Below are positions 53,455-62,818 of a DNA stretch of 64,000 bases, piece by piece. Under the pieces are notes generated by a model. That model made no database searches. It saw only the letters and a list, made by a program, of their open reading frames with translations, and was not told the origin of the DNA. Both the position numbers and the translations under genes were made by a program. This DNA comes from Nostoc sp. 106C (lineage in GTDB: Bacteria; Cyanobacteriota; Cyanobacteriia; Cyanobacteriales; Nostocaceae), in assembly GCF_002154725.1 (NCBI RefSeq), contig NZ_MTAW01000127.1, positions 1 through 64,000 on the forward strand, in the 5' to 3' direction. The stretch's first letter is position 1. Each line of letters begins with the position of its first letter.

Positions 53455-55851
53455 TTAACCCTTGAGTTGACGCCGTGCGGCTTCTAAAATTAGGCGTTGT
53501 TCGGCACGGGCGATCGCCTGATATGTTCGCTCTACTGCTTCTGGCTCTACAGAAATTGCTGTAATGCCCCATTCCACCAGCCGATCGATGATTTCTGGAT
53601 ACAGTGCTGGTGCTTGACCGCAGATTGCACAAGGAATTCCGGCATCTTTGGACATCTTAATCAGTTGGGCGATCGCACCCATGACGGCGGGATGCAGTTC
53701 ATTAAATCTTCTTGCTAGCTGTTCTTGCTCTCGATCTACTCCCAGCAAGAGTTGTGTGAGGTCATTTGTCCCAATTGAAATTCCAGCTACACCTGCTTTG
53801 ACATAATCTGGAAGCAAAAACAGTACGCTTGGGACTTCTGCCATAATCCATAGTTGAAACTGCGGTACTTGGGTTAATCCTGCTTGCTCAACTTTTTGGC
53901 GGCAAAGGGAAAACTCTTCTACACTGCGAACAAAGGGCAACAACAGCTGGATATTGGTGTAACCGGCTTTTTGTACGGCTGCTAAGGCAGACAATTCCAA
54001 CTCGAACACTGCGGGATTAAGTAAATAGCTAAAGATGCCGCGTTCACCCAAGACAGACTTTGGCGAAGATTGGGCTAGATTAGGAAACGATGGCAACTCA
54101 TGCGATCGCCAATCCAAAGAGCGATATAGAACTGGTCGCGGTGTAAAGCCACGGGCAAATTGCATAATCTGCTCAGTCCAGCGTTCTAATAATTCTGCCT
54201 GACGCCCGTCTGCTAGCCAGCTATTGGGGTGTTGTCCGTCTAGTATGGTTAGCATCATCAGTTCTGAGCGCAATAAACCTACCCCATCCACAGGTAAATT
54301 TTGTAATTGTTCTATTAAGCTGGTTTGGCTCAAATTCAAGAGCAGTTGGGTCGCAATTATCGTTTGCGGGCGAGTTAAGTCAGAACCAGGCGCTAGAGGT
54401 TGCCAAGAATTGGAAGACAATGAGGGTACGGAGGAATGAGAGTCATTAAAGTGTAGATTTTCCCTTGCACCCCATTTTTGCGGAATGCCTTCTGATGCTA
54501 TATGTTCTTTAATCCGAGAAACTTCTCCGCGATCGCCATCTACGAGTAGTCTTTCTCCAGATTGAATTAAGGCAGTGACATCTATTGCACTAACAACTGC
54601 CGGGATTCCTAATTCTCTAGCGAGGATTGCGGCATGGCTGGTCAATCCTCCTTGTTCTGTAATAATACCTACAACTTTTTGTAATAATGGCAACCAATCA
54701 GGTTTGAGCGTGCGTGCAACTAAAATCACACCTTGGGGTAGCTGTTCTAGTTTTGATGAAGAATTACTAGCAATCACATAGGCAGTTGCCGTCACCCGTC
54801 CTCTTGCTGCCCCTAGCCCTTTGATGATCTGTAGATGGGGTATTGCAGATTGGGGGGCGCTAACTTGTGTGAGGTAGAGCTTAGGAGTTAAAGCTTCCTG
54901 TGAAATAGTCCATTTGATATAAAAATTTTTACCTAATTCATTTACAAGTTGATTTCCTAAAACAATTACTTGTTGCAAGAAATCTTCAGGCAAAGCATAC
55001 TGTTTTTGTTGAGTTTCCTCAAGCAGATAAGCAACTAAACAAGCATTATCTAATGTCAATATTGATTGTGGTAATGATTGCAAGTCATCTTTAGTTGCTG
55101 TATTGTCAACACGATAAGCTAAAATTTTACTGCCTAGCTGTTGCTCTATTAACTTCCCGGTTTCTGGTTGGATATAGTAAACATCTGGTAAGACTTCACC
55201 ATTAGCGATCGCCACTCCCAATCCCCAAGTAGCTGCAATTTCCCATCCAGAGGTATTGGCGTTGAATAAGCCGCTAGCAATGGCATTGCGGATAGGTTGT
55301 ACCAAAACTGCCAAATTAACTTGTTGCAAGTTAGTACCTAAGCGTTGCCAATATAGTAGACTTCTCGCACGAAATAGCTGACTCCAAGTACGCTTTAATC
55401 CGAGAGCGATCGCCTCCTCATTACAAGGGCAAAATACTGACTCTAGCAAACCAGATATATTCCCTACTGGCTGTGTAGTATTTGACACTATCACAGTTGG
55501 GCGCAAAATTAGATAGTTACTTTCCCAATCTCTGGCTGCTGTGAGAATTTTGCCCACCCAAGGCGATGGTACAGTGGCAGTAATAATTTCTTGACGCAAG
55601 CGATTAGCTACCTGCTGAAGTTGCCGCCAATTAGCGACATCTAAATGCAATGAAGAATGGGGTAAGTCGGCGACTAATGACTCTGAACTATTAAGAGTTT
55701 CTAAAAATTGTTGCAGAATTTCTGTCCCAACTACAAAGCCAGGTACTACAGGATAGCCGCGCTGCATAATTCGGCTCAAGTAAAACGCTTTATCACCTAC
55801 TTTGTCGCGGTCTTGAAATTTAATTTGGTCAAGCCAGTAGAGTTTGTCCAC
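53455..55851 (-). CDS. ppsA: Phosphoenolpyruvate synthase-like enzyme
   Basis: A 798-residue protein of PEP-synthase size. The phosphohistidine motif GGLTSHAAILARELGIPAVV (about residue 400) and the C-terminal TIM barrel with GVGLLRSELMML, ISIGTNDLTQLLLGVDRE and the catalytic cysteine in CAICGQAP are present. The N-terminal nucleotide-binding part begins VGDKAFYLSRIMQRGYPVVP but its usual VRSSAxxED and SFAGQ motifs are altered (LRPTVIVSNTTQPVGNISGL), so ATP-dependent activity is not certain. Starts at GTG 55851. Confidence 0.75.
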   Translation of the reverse strand: MDKLYWLDQIKFQDRDKVGDKAFYLSRIMQRGYPVVPGFVVGTEILQQFLETLNSSESLVADLPHSSLHLDVANWRQLQQVANRLRQEIITATVPSPWVGKILTAARDWESNYLILRPTVIVSNTTQPVGNISGLLESVFCPCNEEAIALGLKRTWSQLFRARSLLYWQRLGTNLQQVNLAVLVQPIRNAIASGLFNANTSGWEIAATWGLGVAIANGEVLPDVYYIQPETGKLIEQQLGSKILAYRVDNTATKDDLQSLPQSILTLDNACLVAYLLEETQQKQYALPEDFLQQVIVLGNQLVNELGKNFYIKWTISQEALTPKLYLTQVSAPQSAIPHLQIIKGLGAARGRVTATAYVIASNSSSKLEQLPQGVILVARTLKPDWLPLLQKVVGIITEQGGLTSHAAILARELGIPAVVSAIDVTALIQSGERLLVDGDRGEVSRIKEHIASEGIPQKWGARENLHFNDSHSSVPSLSSNSWQPLAPGSDLTRPQTIIATQLLLNLSQTSLIEQLQNLPVDGVGLLRSELMMLTILDGQHPNSWLADGRQAELLERWTEQIMQFARGFTPRPVLYRSLDWRSHELPSFPNLAQSSPKSVLGERGIFSYLLNPAVFELELSALAAVQKAGYTNIQLLLPFVRSVEEFSLCRQKVEQAGLTQVPQFQLWIMAEVPSVLFLLPDYVKAGVAGISIGTNDLTQLLLGVDREQEQLARRFNELHPAVMGAIAQLIKMSKDAGIPCAICGQAPALYPEIIDRLVEWGITAISVEPEAVERTYQAIARAEQRLILEAARRQLKG

Positions 55852-56848
55852 TCAATTTTGTTGTTCTCATTTGTCATTGATTTGCTAGAGCCACCGTTGT
55901 GACCATCACTGTAACAATTCGGATCAAATTATCTCTGGTACTTAACGTCAAATGGCTCTTTTTTCTCTGACTGTGCCTTAAACTTCACGTTGTCTGAGCA
56001 TGTAAGTTTCCTCATCTTTATCTGGGAATAAGTGCTTTACCAGAATATAGCCTGGGTCACTTTACCTAGAGCACTATAGTTCTTCGTGGAGTTTGACTAT
56101 CCTTAGAACTGCTGGCTCTCTTACCGATGTACGTCTAATTTTTTACCCAGTGTCTGGCACAACTAAATTTATAGAGAATCAGAAGTCAAGTCTGAAAACT
56201 ATACCAGTATTAGTTTTTTCCAAATTTAACACTCTTAGTTATTGCCTGAGTCTCATTACCTTGTAAATGCATAGTTTTCTTTGATTCATGCTATCTGCAC
56301 TCCCCAAAAGTGATATCTCATTCATTTAATTATTGAGTCTATAGTTAAATCTAGTAATTTGCAGTAAAATGTTAGGATTAGATGATTTTACAGAATTCAA
56401 TATTCTTAGAACCAATAAGCCTTAATTGACTAGCTTTACCAATAGCATAAATATTACTGTGACTGTTGATTAGAATCATCTATCCCTAGTCGAAATCATC
56501 AGTTCTTGTTTTATAATCTGCAAAATTATAAATTTTTATTAAGTATTTTTAAAAAATATCATACTCAACATTTCAGTATGACTTAGGTTTGAGATATTCT
56601 CATCCAGACAGTGGAGTTAAACTCATCAAATAAGTTAGATTATTTTTTTCTTAATTTTAATAACTAAATTACCAATTAACATAAGATATAATTACCTATA
56701 CCCAAAGCAAGTACTGTTCATTACTAACTACATAATAATCTGATTTGATTCCTTAACTACTCATAGAGGATGGGGAGCAGAAAAGAACAAAGATATAAAT
56801 GTACCTAGCTTCGCAAAAATTAAATAGAAGTATTATATTTGAAGTTCG
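55852..56848. other. 1-kb spacer, nothing recognised
   Basis: A long divergent spacer, increasingly A/T-rich towards the MgtC-like gene. I looked for a Mg2+-sensing leader and for structural RNAs and saw no convincing motif. GTGCTTTACCAG and AGAGCACTATAG near 56030-56090 could pair loosely but do not match a known class. No repeats or genes. Confidence 0.4.
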
Positions 56849-57292
56849 ATGAGCAATGATGATCTGCTAAATATCACCTTTAGGCTATGCATGGCACTAC
56901 TGTGTGGGGCAATTATCGGCTTAGAACGGCAGCTGAGACACAAGCCAGCAGGTTTAAGAACTCATATGTTAGTCAGTCTAGGTTCAGCTCTATTTACTGT
57001 CATACCTCTGCATACAGTAGGGCTAAAACCCAGTGCAGACGCTCTTAGTCGAGTTATTCAAGGTATTGCAGCTGGCGTAGGATTTCTTGGTGCTGGAGAG
57101 ATCTTGCGCGAATCTTCTCAAGACTCACAGCGATCTGAAGTTCACGGATTGACATCAGCTGCGGCTGTTTGGGTTTCGGCAGCTCTAGGAATTGCTGCTG
57201 GATGTGGCTTGTGGCAATTAGGGTTAATGGGCGCTTTGCTAACTTTTTTAGTTCTCAATGTTTTCAAAAAATTTGAAAAAAGAAATAAGTGA
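56849..57292 (+). CDS. MgtC/SapB-family membrane protein
   Basis: A 147-residue membrane protein with about four helices: FRLCMALLCGAIIGLERQL with the family GLERQLRHKPAGLRTHMLVS motif, VIQGIAAGVGFLGAGEILR and GLTSAAAVWVSAALGIAAG. It lacks the C-terminal cytosolic ACT-like domain of Salmonella MgtC. MgtC proteins affect Mg2+ homeostasis and F-ATPase in pathogens; the role in cyanobacteria is open. Starts at ATG 56849. Confidence 0.88.
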   Translation: MSNDDLLNITFRLCMALLCGAIIGLERQLRHKPAGLRTHMLVSLGSALFTVIPLHTVGLKPSADALSRVIQGIAAGVGFLGAGEILRESSQDSQRSEVHGLTSAAAVWVSAALGIAAGCGLWQLGLMGALLTFLVLNVFKKFEKRNK

Positions 57293-57338
57293 TAGGTCAT
57301 TAGTAAATATGACTATCAACTGACAAATAAGTAAAAGC

Positions 57339-57752
57339 TTAATCAAACAATTTTAAGACTTTAGCAAAAATATTTTCTGCCGATCTAGTTTCAAGAATTA
57401 ATCTGACTAAGTTAACAAATTCCCAATTAGTTTGAATATCATTTTCAATTGTTTTACTAGCCGCATAAAAGCTGACATCGTTGTAATTTAGTTCATTAGT
57501 AGTGCCAGTTTGAAATCGCGCTCTTCTACTATCCCAAGAAAGGGATTTACCACGTAAAGTAAATTGAAACCATAAAATTTCATCATTTTTTAATTCAAAG
57601 AAAACATCAAAATACGGTTCTTCTCCTTGGAACCACATTCTAGTTGTACCTGTTTGCTGTGATTGTTTAAGTAGCTTCTGCTCAATTCCTCTTAATGATG
57701 CACCTAGTGCAGCAATCTCATCTTTATTTAATATCTGATTTTGTTGAGACAT
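57339..57752 (-). CDS. Conserved hypothetical protein
   Basis: A 137-residue cytosolic protein starting at ATG 57752 (SQQNQILNKDEIAALGASLR); the frame extends 15 codons upstream to a TTG. It has a helical N-terminus, a beta-rich middle (MWFQGEEPYFDVFFELKNDE, WFQFTLRGKSLSWDS) and a helical end (WEFVNLVRLILETR). No family recognised. Convergent with the MgtC-like gene at 46 bp. Confidence 0.55.
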   Translation of the reverse strand: MSQQNQILNKDEIAALGASLRGIEQKLLKQSQQTGTTRMWFQGEEPYFDVFFELKNDEILWFQFTLRGKSLSWDSRRARFQTGTTNELNYNDVSFYAASKTIENDIQTNWEFVNLVRLILETRSAENIFAKVLKLFD

Positions 57753-58419
57753 ATCTAAATGTACTGTAAATCTATAGCGTTTATGGGTTGGAAACAATTT
57801 GCTCTAGTAAAGGCATAGGTAATAGTACTGCTAGCCAATGACAACCCTTCAGGAAATGCGGAATTGAAAATTCGCAAACTTTATTTTAGGCTTTCTAGCT
57901 CTTTTATTAGACTATCTGTATTGCTGCTGAGGTGTACTAAATTATTGTATTCCATCCACATAAAGTCGCTGGAATTTATGATAAACGAAAACTAAGTTAG
58001 TGTGAAATAATCCTAAAAGACCATTTATAAAGTAAATATTAAGTAGGGTCTGTTACAGCTATGCAAAGATTTGGGAGTTTGAGAGAGGGATTATTTAGCC
58101 GTAGAACACCATCTTTCTCGGTGCGTTAAACTTTGCTATAACGCAACGCCAGTTGCTACAACGGAGGGAACCTCCTCAACGCACTGGCTCCCCTACGATT
58201 TAAACTTTACTTTATAAATAACCTCTAAATAACTTCAGTGAATTCAACTAGAAAATTAGAGTTTTTACTAATAAAAAAATTTGTTAATAAATAATATTTT
58301 TCTTCAAATTTATCAAACAATATTATGACCAATTGCGGAACGAATAGAAAAAATATTCAACAGTGACTTTATACGCATATTGATAATTGCCAGCAACAAT
58401 TTAATTTTTGTGTCTGGAT
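57753..58419. other. Spacer with a MITE-like element
   Basis: This 667-bp spacer includes the element at 58023-58219. The remainder is A/T-rich with no support for genes. Confidence 0.45.
58023..58219. repeat. MITE-like element with ATTTATAAAGTAAA ends
   Basis: ATTTATAAAGTAAA (58023-58036) and its perfect complement TTTACTTTATAAAT (58206-58219) bound 197 bp. The interior contains GGTGCGTTAAACTTTGC, and CTCCTCAACGCACTGGCTC, recalling the GTGCGTT repeats elsewhere. No coding capacity. Confidence 0.6.
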
Positions 58420-59553
58420 TTAGCAAATAGGATTTGGCAATGAGATCTCTCCTGACTTGACAAGCAAAATTTGGGATGAATTCAACCACTGTGAGTCAAA
58501 AGAGCCTAGGTGAGTTGTCGTAATTAAAGTTTGAAATCGGTCTTGAATTGCATCAAGTAACTGATTTTGACGGTAGAGATCTAATTCTGCTAAAACATCA
58601 TCTAGCAATAACAGTGGTGCCTCTCCCACAACTTCTTCAATGAGTTGTAATTCGGCTAGTTTGAGGGCTAAAACTAAGGTTCGCTGCTGACCTTGAGAAC
58701 CGTATTGACGAGCGGGCGTTTGGTTAATAATTAATTCTACTTCGTCACGATGAGGGCCAACAAGAGTAGTGCCTTGGCGAAGTTCAGCAACTGCTCGCTG
58801 CTGAATTTTTTCTAGAAAAGCTTGCTGCACTTCTTGGGGATAGTTTTCCCCCAAAGGCACACTAGGCGCATACTTGATCTCAAGTATTTCCGTACTACCA
58901 CTGATAATAGAGTGCCACTTAGTAGCAATCGGTGCCAATCTTTGTATAGCTCGTTCGCGCCGTCTAATGACTCTTGTACCTGTGGTAGCTAATTGTGCAT
59001 CCCAGACAGCCAATTGTTCTGAGTGCTGAGTACTGAGTGCTGAGTCTTGAGTACTTTTTAAATAAGCATTGCGTTGCCGCAAAACTTGATTGTACTGCTG
59101 CAAAATATGAGCATAAACAGGTTCAAGTTGAATTAATAGAGTATCGAGCCAGCTGCGACGACCTTCGGGACCGCCACGCACTAGATCTAAATCTAAACTA
59201 GAAAACTCCACTGCATTCAAAATGCCAAGAAAGTCCATTTGACGGCGCACAGACTCGCCATTAAGAGCAACGCTGCGACGACCATTACGGCGGAAACTTA
59301 AGGTGAGGTCACTAACACCAGCTTTCCGTTCTAAGGAGGCATTAATTTGGGCGATCTCCTCGCCTTCTTGAACTAAATCACGATCGCGCGCCATCCGATG
59401 CGATCGCAATGTTGCCAACAACTCCACCGCCTCCAACAAATTTGACTTTCCCTGAGCATTATTGCCTACCAAAATCGTTTTGGCAGCAGTAAACTCCACT
59501 TTTTGGTCTTTATAATTGCGAAACTGTCGGAGGTGAATGGATTTGAGATACAT
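58420..59553 (-). CDS. recF: DNA replication and repair protein RecF
   Basis: SMC-like ATPase that loads RecA at gaps with RecO/RecR. From ATG 59553 ([20 protein letters not shown]) the protein has 377 residues; the frame continues upstream but that part is low-complexity and unlike RecF. Walker A is [15 protein letters not shown], the signature region [15 protein letters not shown], and Walker [16 protein letters not shown] heptamer repeat array (59020-59054) adds the stretch [14 protein letters not shown] in frame after RNAYLK, in the coiled region. Located downstream of the Ca2+-ATPase gene by about 115 bp. Confidence 0.93.
   Translation of the reverse strand: MYLKSIHLRQFRNYKDQKVEFTAAKTILVGNNAQGKSNLLEAVELLATLRSHRMARDRDLVQEGEEIAQINASLERKAGVSDLTLSFRRNGRRSVALNGESVRRQMDFLGILNAVEFSSLDLDLVRGGPEGRRSWLDTLLIQLEPVYAHILQQYNQVLRQRNAYLKSTQDSALSTQHSEQLAVWDAQLATTGTRVIRRRERAIQRLAPIATKWHSIISGSTEILEIKYAPSVPLGENYPQEVQQAFLEKIQQRAVAELRQGTTLVGPHRDEVELIINQTPARQYGSQGQQRTLVLALKLAELQLIEEVVGEAPLLLLDDVLAELDLYRQNQLLDAIQDRFQTLITTTHLGSFDSQWLNSSQILLVKSGEISLPNPIC
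59020..59054. repeat. Heptamer STRR inside recF
   Basis: Five consecutive heptamers TGAGTGC, TGAGTAC, TGAGTGC, TGAGTCT, TGAGTAC lie in the recF coding sequence. The same heptamer family is intergenic at 17028-17060. It adds about 12-14 residues to RecF. Confidence 0.8.
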
Positions 59554-59668
59554 AGTGGAGAAATTACAAGATGGGGAAGAGAACGCGGAGACACAGGGAC
59601 AGAAAGACGCGGGGAAATTGCTCTTTGCGTCCCCGCGTCCCCCTTTCTTTGCGTCTTTCCAATCACCC

Positions 59669-62527
59669 TCACACAGTCTTTTTGCCAACTAATCGGAAGA
59701 ATATCTTCTCCAATTCCACCCAAACAAACATCAAGGCACTAAAACCAATACAAATAGCTAATTCTGTACTATCTAGCAAGTGAGTACCAAAGAAATCTCG
59801 CAGGGGTGGAACGTAAATTAGCATCAGCTGCAAAATTGTGGTGACAACCACAGCTCCTAATACAAAGAGATTAGAGAACGGATTCATCTCTATGGTTAGT
59901 CGGTTATTTGAGCGAATAGCTATGGCATGACCCATTTGGGCAATACATAGGGTAGTAAATACCATAGTTTTCCAAGCATCGCGATCGCCTCGATATCCTG
60001 GTGCATGAGTATGGCTGTAAGCCCACCACATTAAAGCTATGGTAATAATCGCAAAGATAATACCAATGCGAATCATATAAGAACCCAAACCCCTAGCAAA
60101 AATACTTTCTCGGGGGCTGAAAGGTGGACGCTTCATCACATCTGGCTCAGGAGGTTCCACTGCTAATGCTAGGGCTGGTAAACCGTCTGTGACCAAGTTC
60201 ATCCAAAGAATTTGTAGAGGTGTAAGCGGAACGCCTCCCAGACCAATTAATGGCGCAGCGGCAATTGTCAGTACTTCACCAATGTTACTGCCCAGGATGT
60301 ATTTGATAAAACGGCGAATGTTGGTGTAAACGACTCTACCTTCTCTAGTGGCGGCGACAATTGTAGCGAAGTTGTCATCTAGCAGCACCATGTCGCTGGC
60401 TTCTTTACTGACATCGGTGCCGGTGATGCCCATCGCAATGCCGATGTCTGCTTGTTTTAACGCTGGGGCATCATTTACACCATCACCTGTCATCGCCACA
60501 AATCTACCCCGACGTTGCAGCGCTTTGACAATTCGCAGTTTGTGTTCTGGGGAAACACGAGCGTAGATACTTACCAAGTCAACATTTTGCTCTAGTTCTT
60601 CATCGCTCATCCGTTGCAATTCTTGACCTGTAAGAACGCGAGCGCCTTCCTCGGCTATACCTAGATCGGTAGCAATAGCCCTTGCTGTCAATTGGTGGTC
60701 ACCAGTAATCATTACTGGACGAATACCAGCTTCGCGACATTCTTGAACTGCTGCTCTTACTTCTGGACGTGGTGCGTCTAGCATTCCCACTAATCCCAAC
60801 CACACCAAACCTTGCTCTGAGGTTTCATCTGAACCTTCTGGCGGGATTTCCGCAAGGGGTTTGTAGGCAAAACCCAGCACCCGCAAACCTTTACTCGCCA
60901 TTTGGTCGTTTTCTGCCAAGATTTTTTGGCTTTGTGCCTCTGTTAAGGAGACTGGGTGCGTACCCAAATAAATTTGACTGCAACGCGCCAAAATTAATTC
61001 TGGGGAACCTTTGGTAAACATCAGGTAATTTTCAGATTGCAAAAAGCCAGAAATTGCTGGATCAATTCCTGTCAACGAAGATTCACCTGTAGCGACTTCT
61101 TCAACTTGGGAAATTACGCTCATGCGCTTGCGTTCTGAAGAAAAGGGAAACTCTGCAACTCTAGGTAATTTACTACCCCACTGATCTTTTTCGATACCGG
61201 CTTTTCCTGCCAAGGTGAGTAAAGCCCCTTCCGTGGGGTCGCCTAAAATTGCCCATTCCCCTTTTTCTTTTTGCAGCACAGAATCGTTACAAACGGCACA
61301 AGCGACTAGCAAAGCAGCAATTTCGGGATATTCATCTACAGAAATTCTTTGCCCATTTAATTGAAAATCGCCTGTAGGTGCGTAACCTTCGCCTGTAATC
61401 CGAAAAGTAGAATTATTTGTATAAATTGATTGCACTACCATTTTGTTCTGAGTCAGCGTGCCAGTTTTATCAGAACAGATGGTAGTTACAGAACCCAAAG
61501 TTTCCACTGCTGGCAGTTTGCGAATCAAGGCATTGCGGCGTACCATGCGCTGAGTTCCCAATGCCAGTGTCACAGTGATTACGGCAGGTAAACCTTCTGG
61601 TACTACAGCCACCGCCATACTTAAGGAAACTTCCAAAAGTTCTTGTAAGTTGCTAAAACCTCTAGCCTGGATGATACCGCCGATGACAACGATCGCTACA
61701 AGAATCAAAGAACCAGTCACCAGGACATTGCCTAGTTGAGTCATTCGCTGCTGTAAAGGCGTAGGTTCACTTTCCACCGATTGCAACATGGTAGCAATTT
61801 TGCCTAGTTCCGTTTGCATACCAGTGTTGGTGACTAGCACCTTACCTCGTCCTTGGACAACTTCCGTTCCTTGAAAGACGACATTGAGGCGATCGCCTAA
61901 TGATGTTTCTTCTGGCAATTGTAATTTTGCCTGTTTATTTACAGCTTCGGCTTCACCAGTTAACGCCGATTCCCGGATTTGCAAATTAGATTGTTCAATT
62001 AAGCGTCCATCTGCGGCTATCTGCACCCCAGCTTCCAGCAGCATTACATCCCCTGGGACTAATTCCTTAGCTGCTACGTCTACCAGTTTGCGATCGCGGA
62101 TGACTCGCACTAAGGGAGAGGAGAGTTTTTTCAGGGCTGCTAGGGCTTTTTCTGCACGGCTTTCTTGCACATAGCCCAGGATGCCGTTGAGGATGACAAT
62201 TGCCATGATGGCGATCGTATCTTTGAATGGCACTTCACCTGGCTTTAAGTTGCCTCCTCGCCAAGCCACTAGGTCTAAAACCCCAGAAATTATAGCTACA
62301 GCAATCAGCATCAACAACATAACGTTCTTGAACTGATCCCACAGAATCTCCCAAGCGCTACGGCCACCATGTTCTTCAAGTTCATTGGGGCCGTATTTAT
62401 GCAACCGCTGTTCAACTTCTTGGGGTGTCAAGCCACTGTCTGCATTACTATCAAGCAGGTCTAGCGCTTTATCAACTTCTAAACTATGCCAAACGGCGGC
62501 ACCTTCAGGCAGAGAATTAGCAGACAT
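59669..62527 (-). CDS. PacL-type Ca2+-transporting P-type ATPase
   Basis: A 952-residue P2A ATPase, SERCA-like. The actuator motif is [11 protein letters not shown], the phosphorylation motif [12 protein letters not shown], and the hinge [13 protein letters not shown]. Calcium-site residues are preserved: VPEGLPAV in M4, SNIGEV in M5 and [10 protein letters not shown] in M6, matching E309, N768/E771 and N796/T799/D800 of SERCA. Ten membrane helices are apparent. It should export Ca2+ from the cytoplasm. ATG 62527 is preferred to GTG 62539. recF follows on the same strand. Confidence 0.94.
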   Translation of the reverse strand: MSANSLPEGAAVWHSLEVDKALDLLDSNADSGLTPQEVEQRLHKYGPNELEEHGGRSAWEILWDQFKNVMLLMLIAVAIISGVLDLVAWRGGNLKPGEVPFKDTIAIMAIVILNGILGYVQESRAEKALAALKKLSSPLVRVIRDRKLVDVAAKELVPGDVMLLEAGVQIAADGRLIEQSNLQIRESALTGEAEAVNKQAKLQLPEETSLGDRLNVVFQGTEVVQGRGKVLVTNTGMQTELGKIATMLQSVESEPTPLQQRMTQLGNVLVTGSLILVAIVVIGGIIQARGFSNLQELLEVSLSMAVAVVPEGLPAVITVTLALGTQRMVRRNALIRKLPAVETLGSVTTICSDKTGTLTQNKMVVQSIYTNNSTFRITGEGYAPTGDFQLNGQRISVDEYPEIAALLVACAVCNDSVLQKEKGEWAILGDPTEGALLTLAGKAGIEKDQWGSKLPRVAEFPFSSERKRMSVISQVEEVATGESSLTGIDPAISGFLQSENYLMFTKGSPELILARCSQIYLGTHPVSLTEAQSQKILAENDQMASKGLRVLGFAYKPLAEIPPEGSDETSEQGLVWLGLVGMLDAPRPEVRAAVQECREAGIRPVMITGDHQLTARAIATDLGIAEEGARVLTGQELQRMSDEELEQNVDLVSIYARVSPEHKLRIVKALQRRGRFVAMTGDGVNDAPALKQADIGIAMGITGTDVSKEASDMVLLDDNFATIVAATREGRVVYTNIRRFIKYILGSNIGEVLTIAAAPLIGLGGVPLTPLQILWMNLVTDGLPALALAVEPPEPDVMKRPPFSPRESIFARGLGSYMIRIGIIFAIITIALMWWAYSHTHAPGYRGDRDAWKTMVFTTLCIAQMGHAIAIRSNNRLTIEMNPFSNLFVLGAVVVTTILQLMLIYVPPLRDFFGTHLLDSTELAICIGFSALMFVWVELEKIFFRLVGKKTV

Positions 62528-62818
62528 CGTGTAAGTCACAGGAAATGGTTACAAAATTCGATCATAATTTAGTGATGGCAGGAATTCCATCAACTAAAGT
62601 AACATTAAGGCTTTCGCCAAGCTGTATTAGTGTAGATGTGATTCCTGGCATTTGTCACTTTCTCCTCTGGGGATTTGTGTGTGTTATTTCCTACGGAAGA
62701 GTTTTTTTGGAACACATTGCACTGATAATTGTAAGTAACACCAGTCTGAAGCTTGGTCACATGGGACGTACCACAATTTATTCTAGGCGTGCTAAACGGT
62801 TAAATGAATATGCTTAAT

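Noticed and set aside
59554-59688. N-terminal extension of RecF by 45 residues
   Set aside because: The stretch is low-complexity and encoded by repeats; the family start motif begins at ATG 59553.
62545-62817. Plus-strand 90-codon frame between the Ca2+-ATPase and the propeller gene
   Set aside because: Sits in the divergent promoter region, has no ribosome-binding site or family features.
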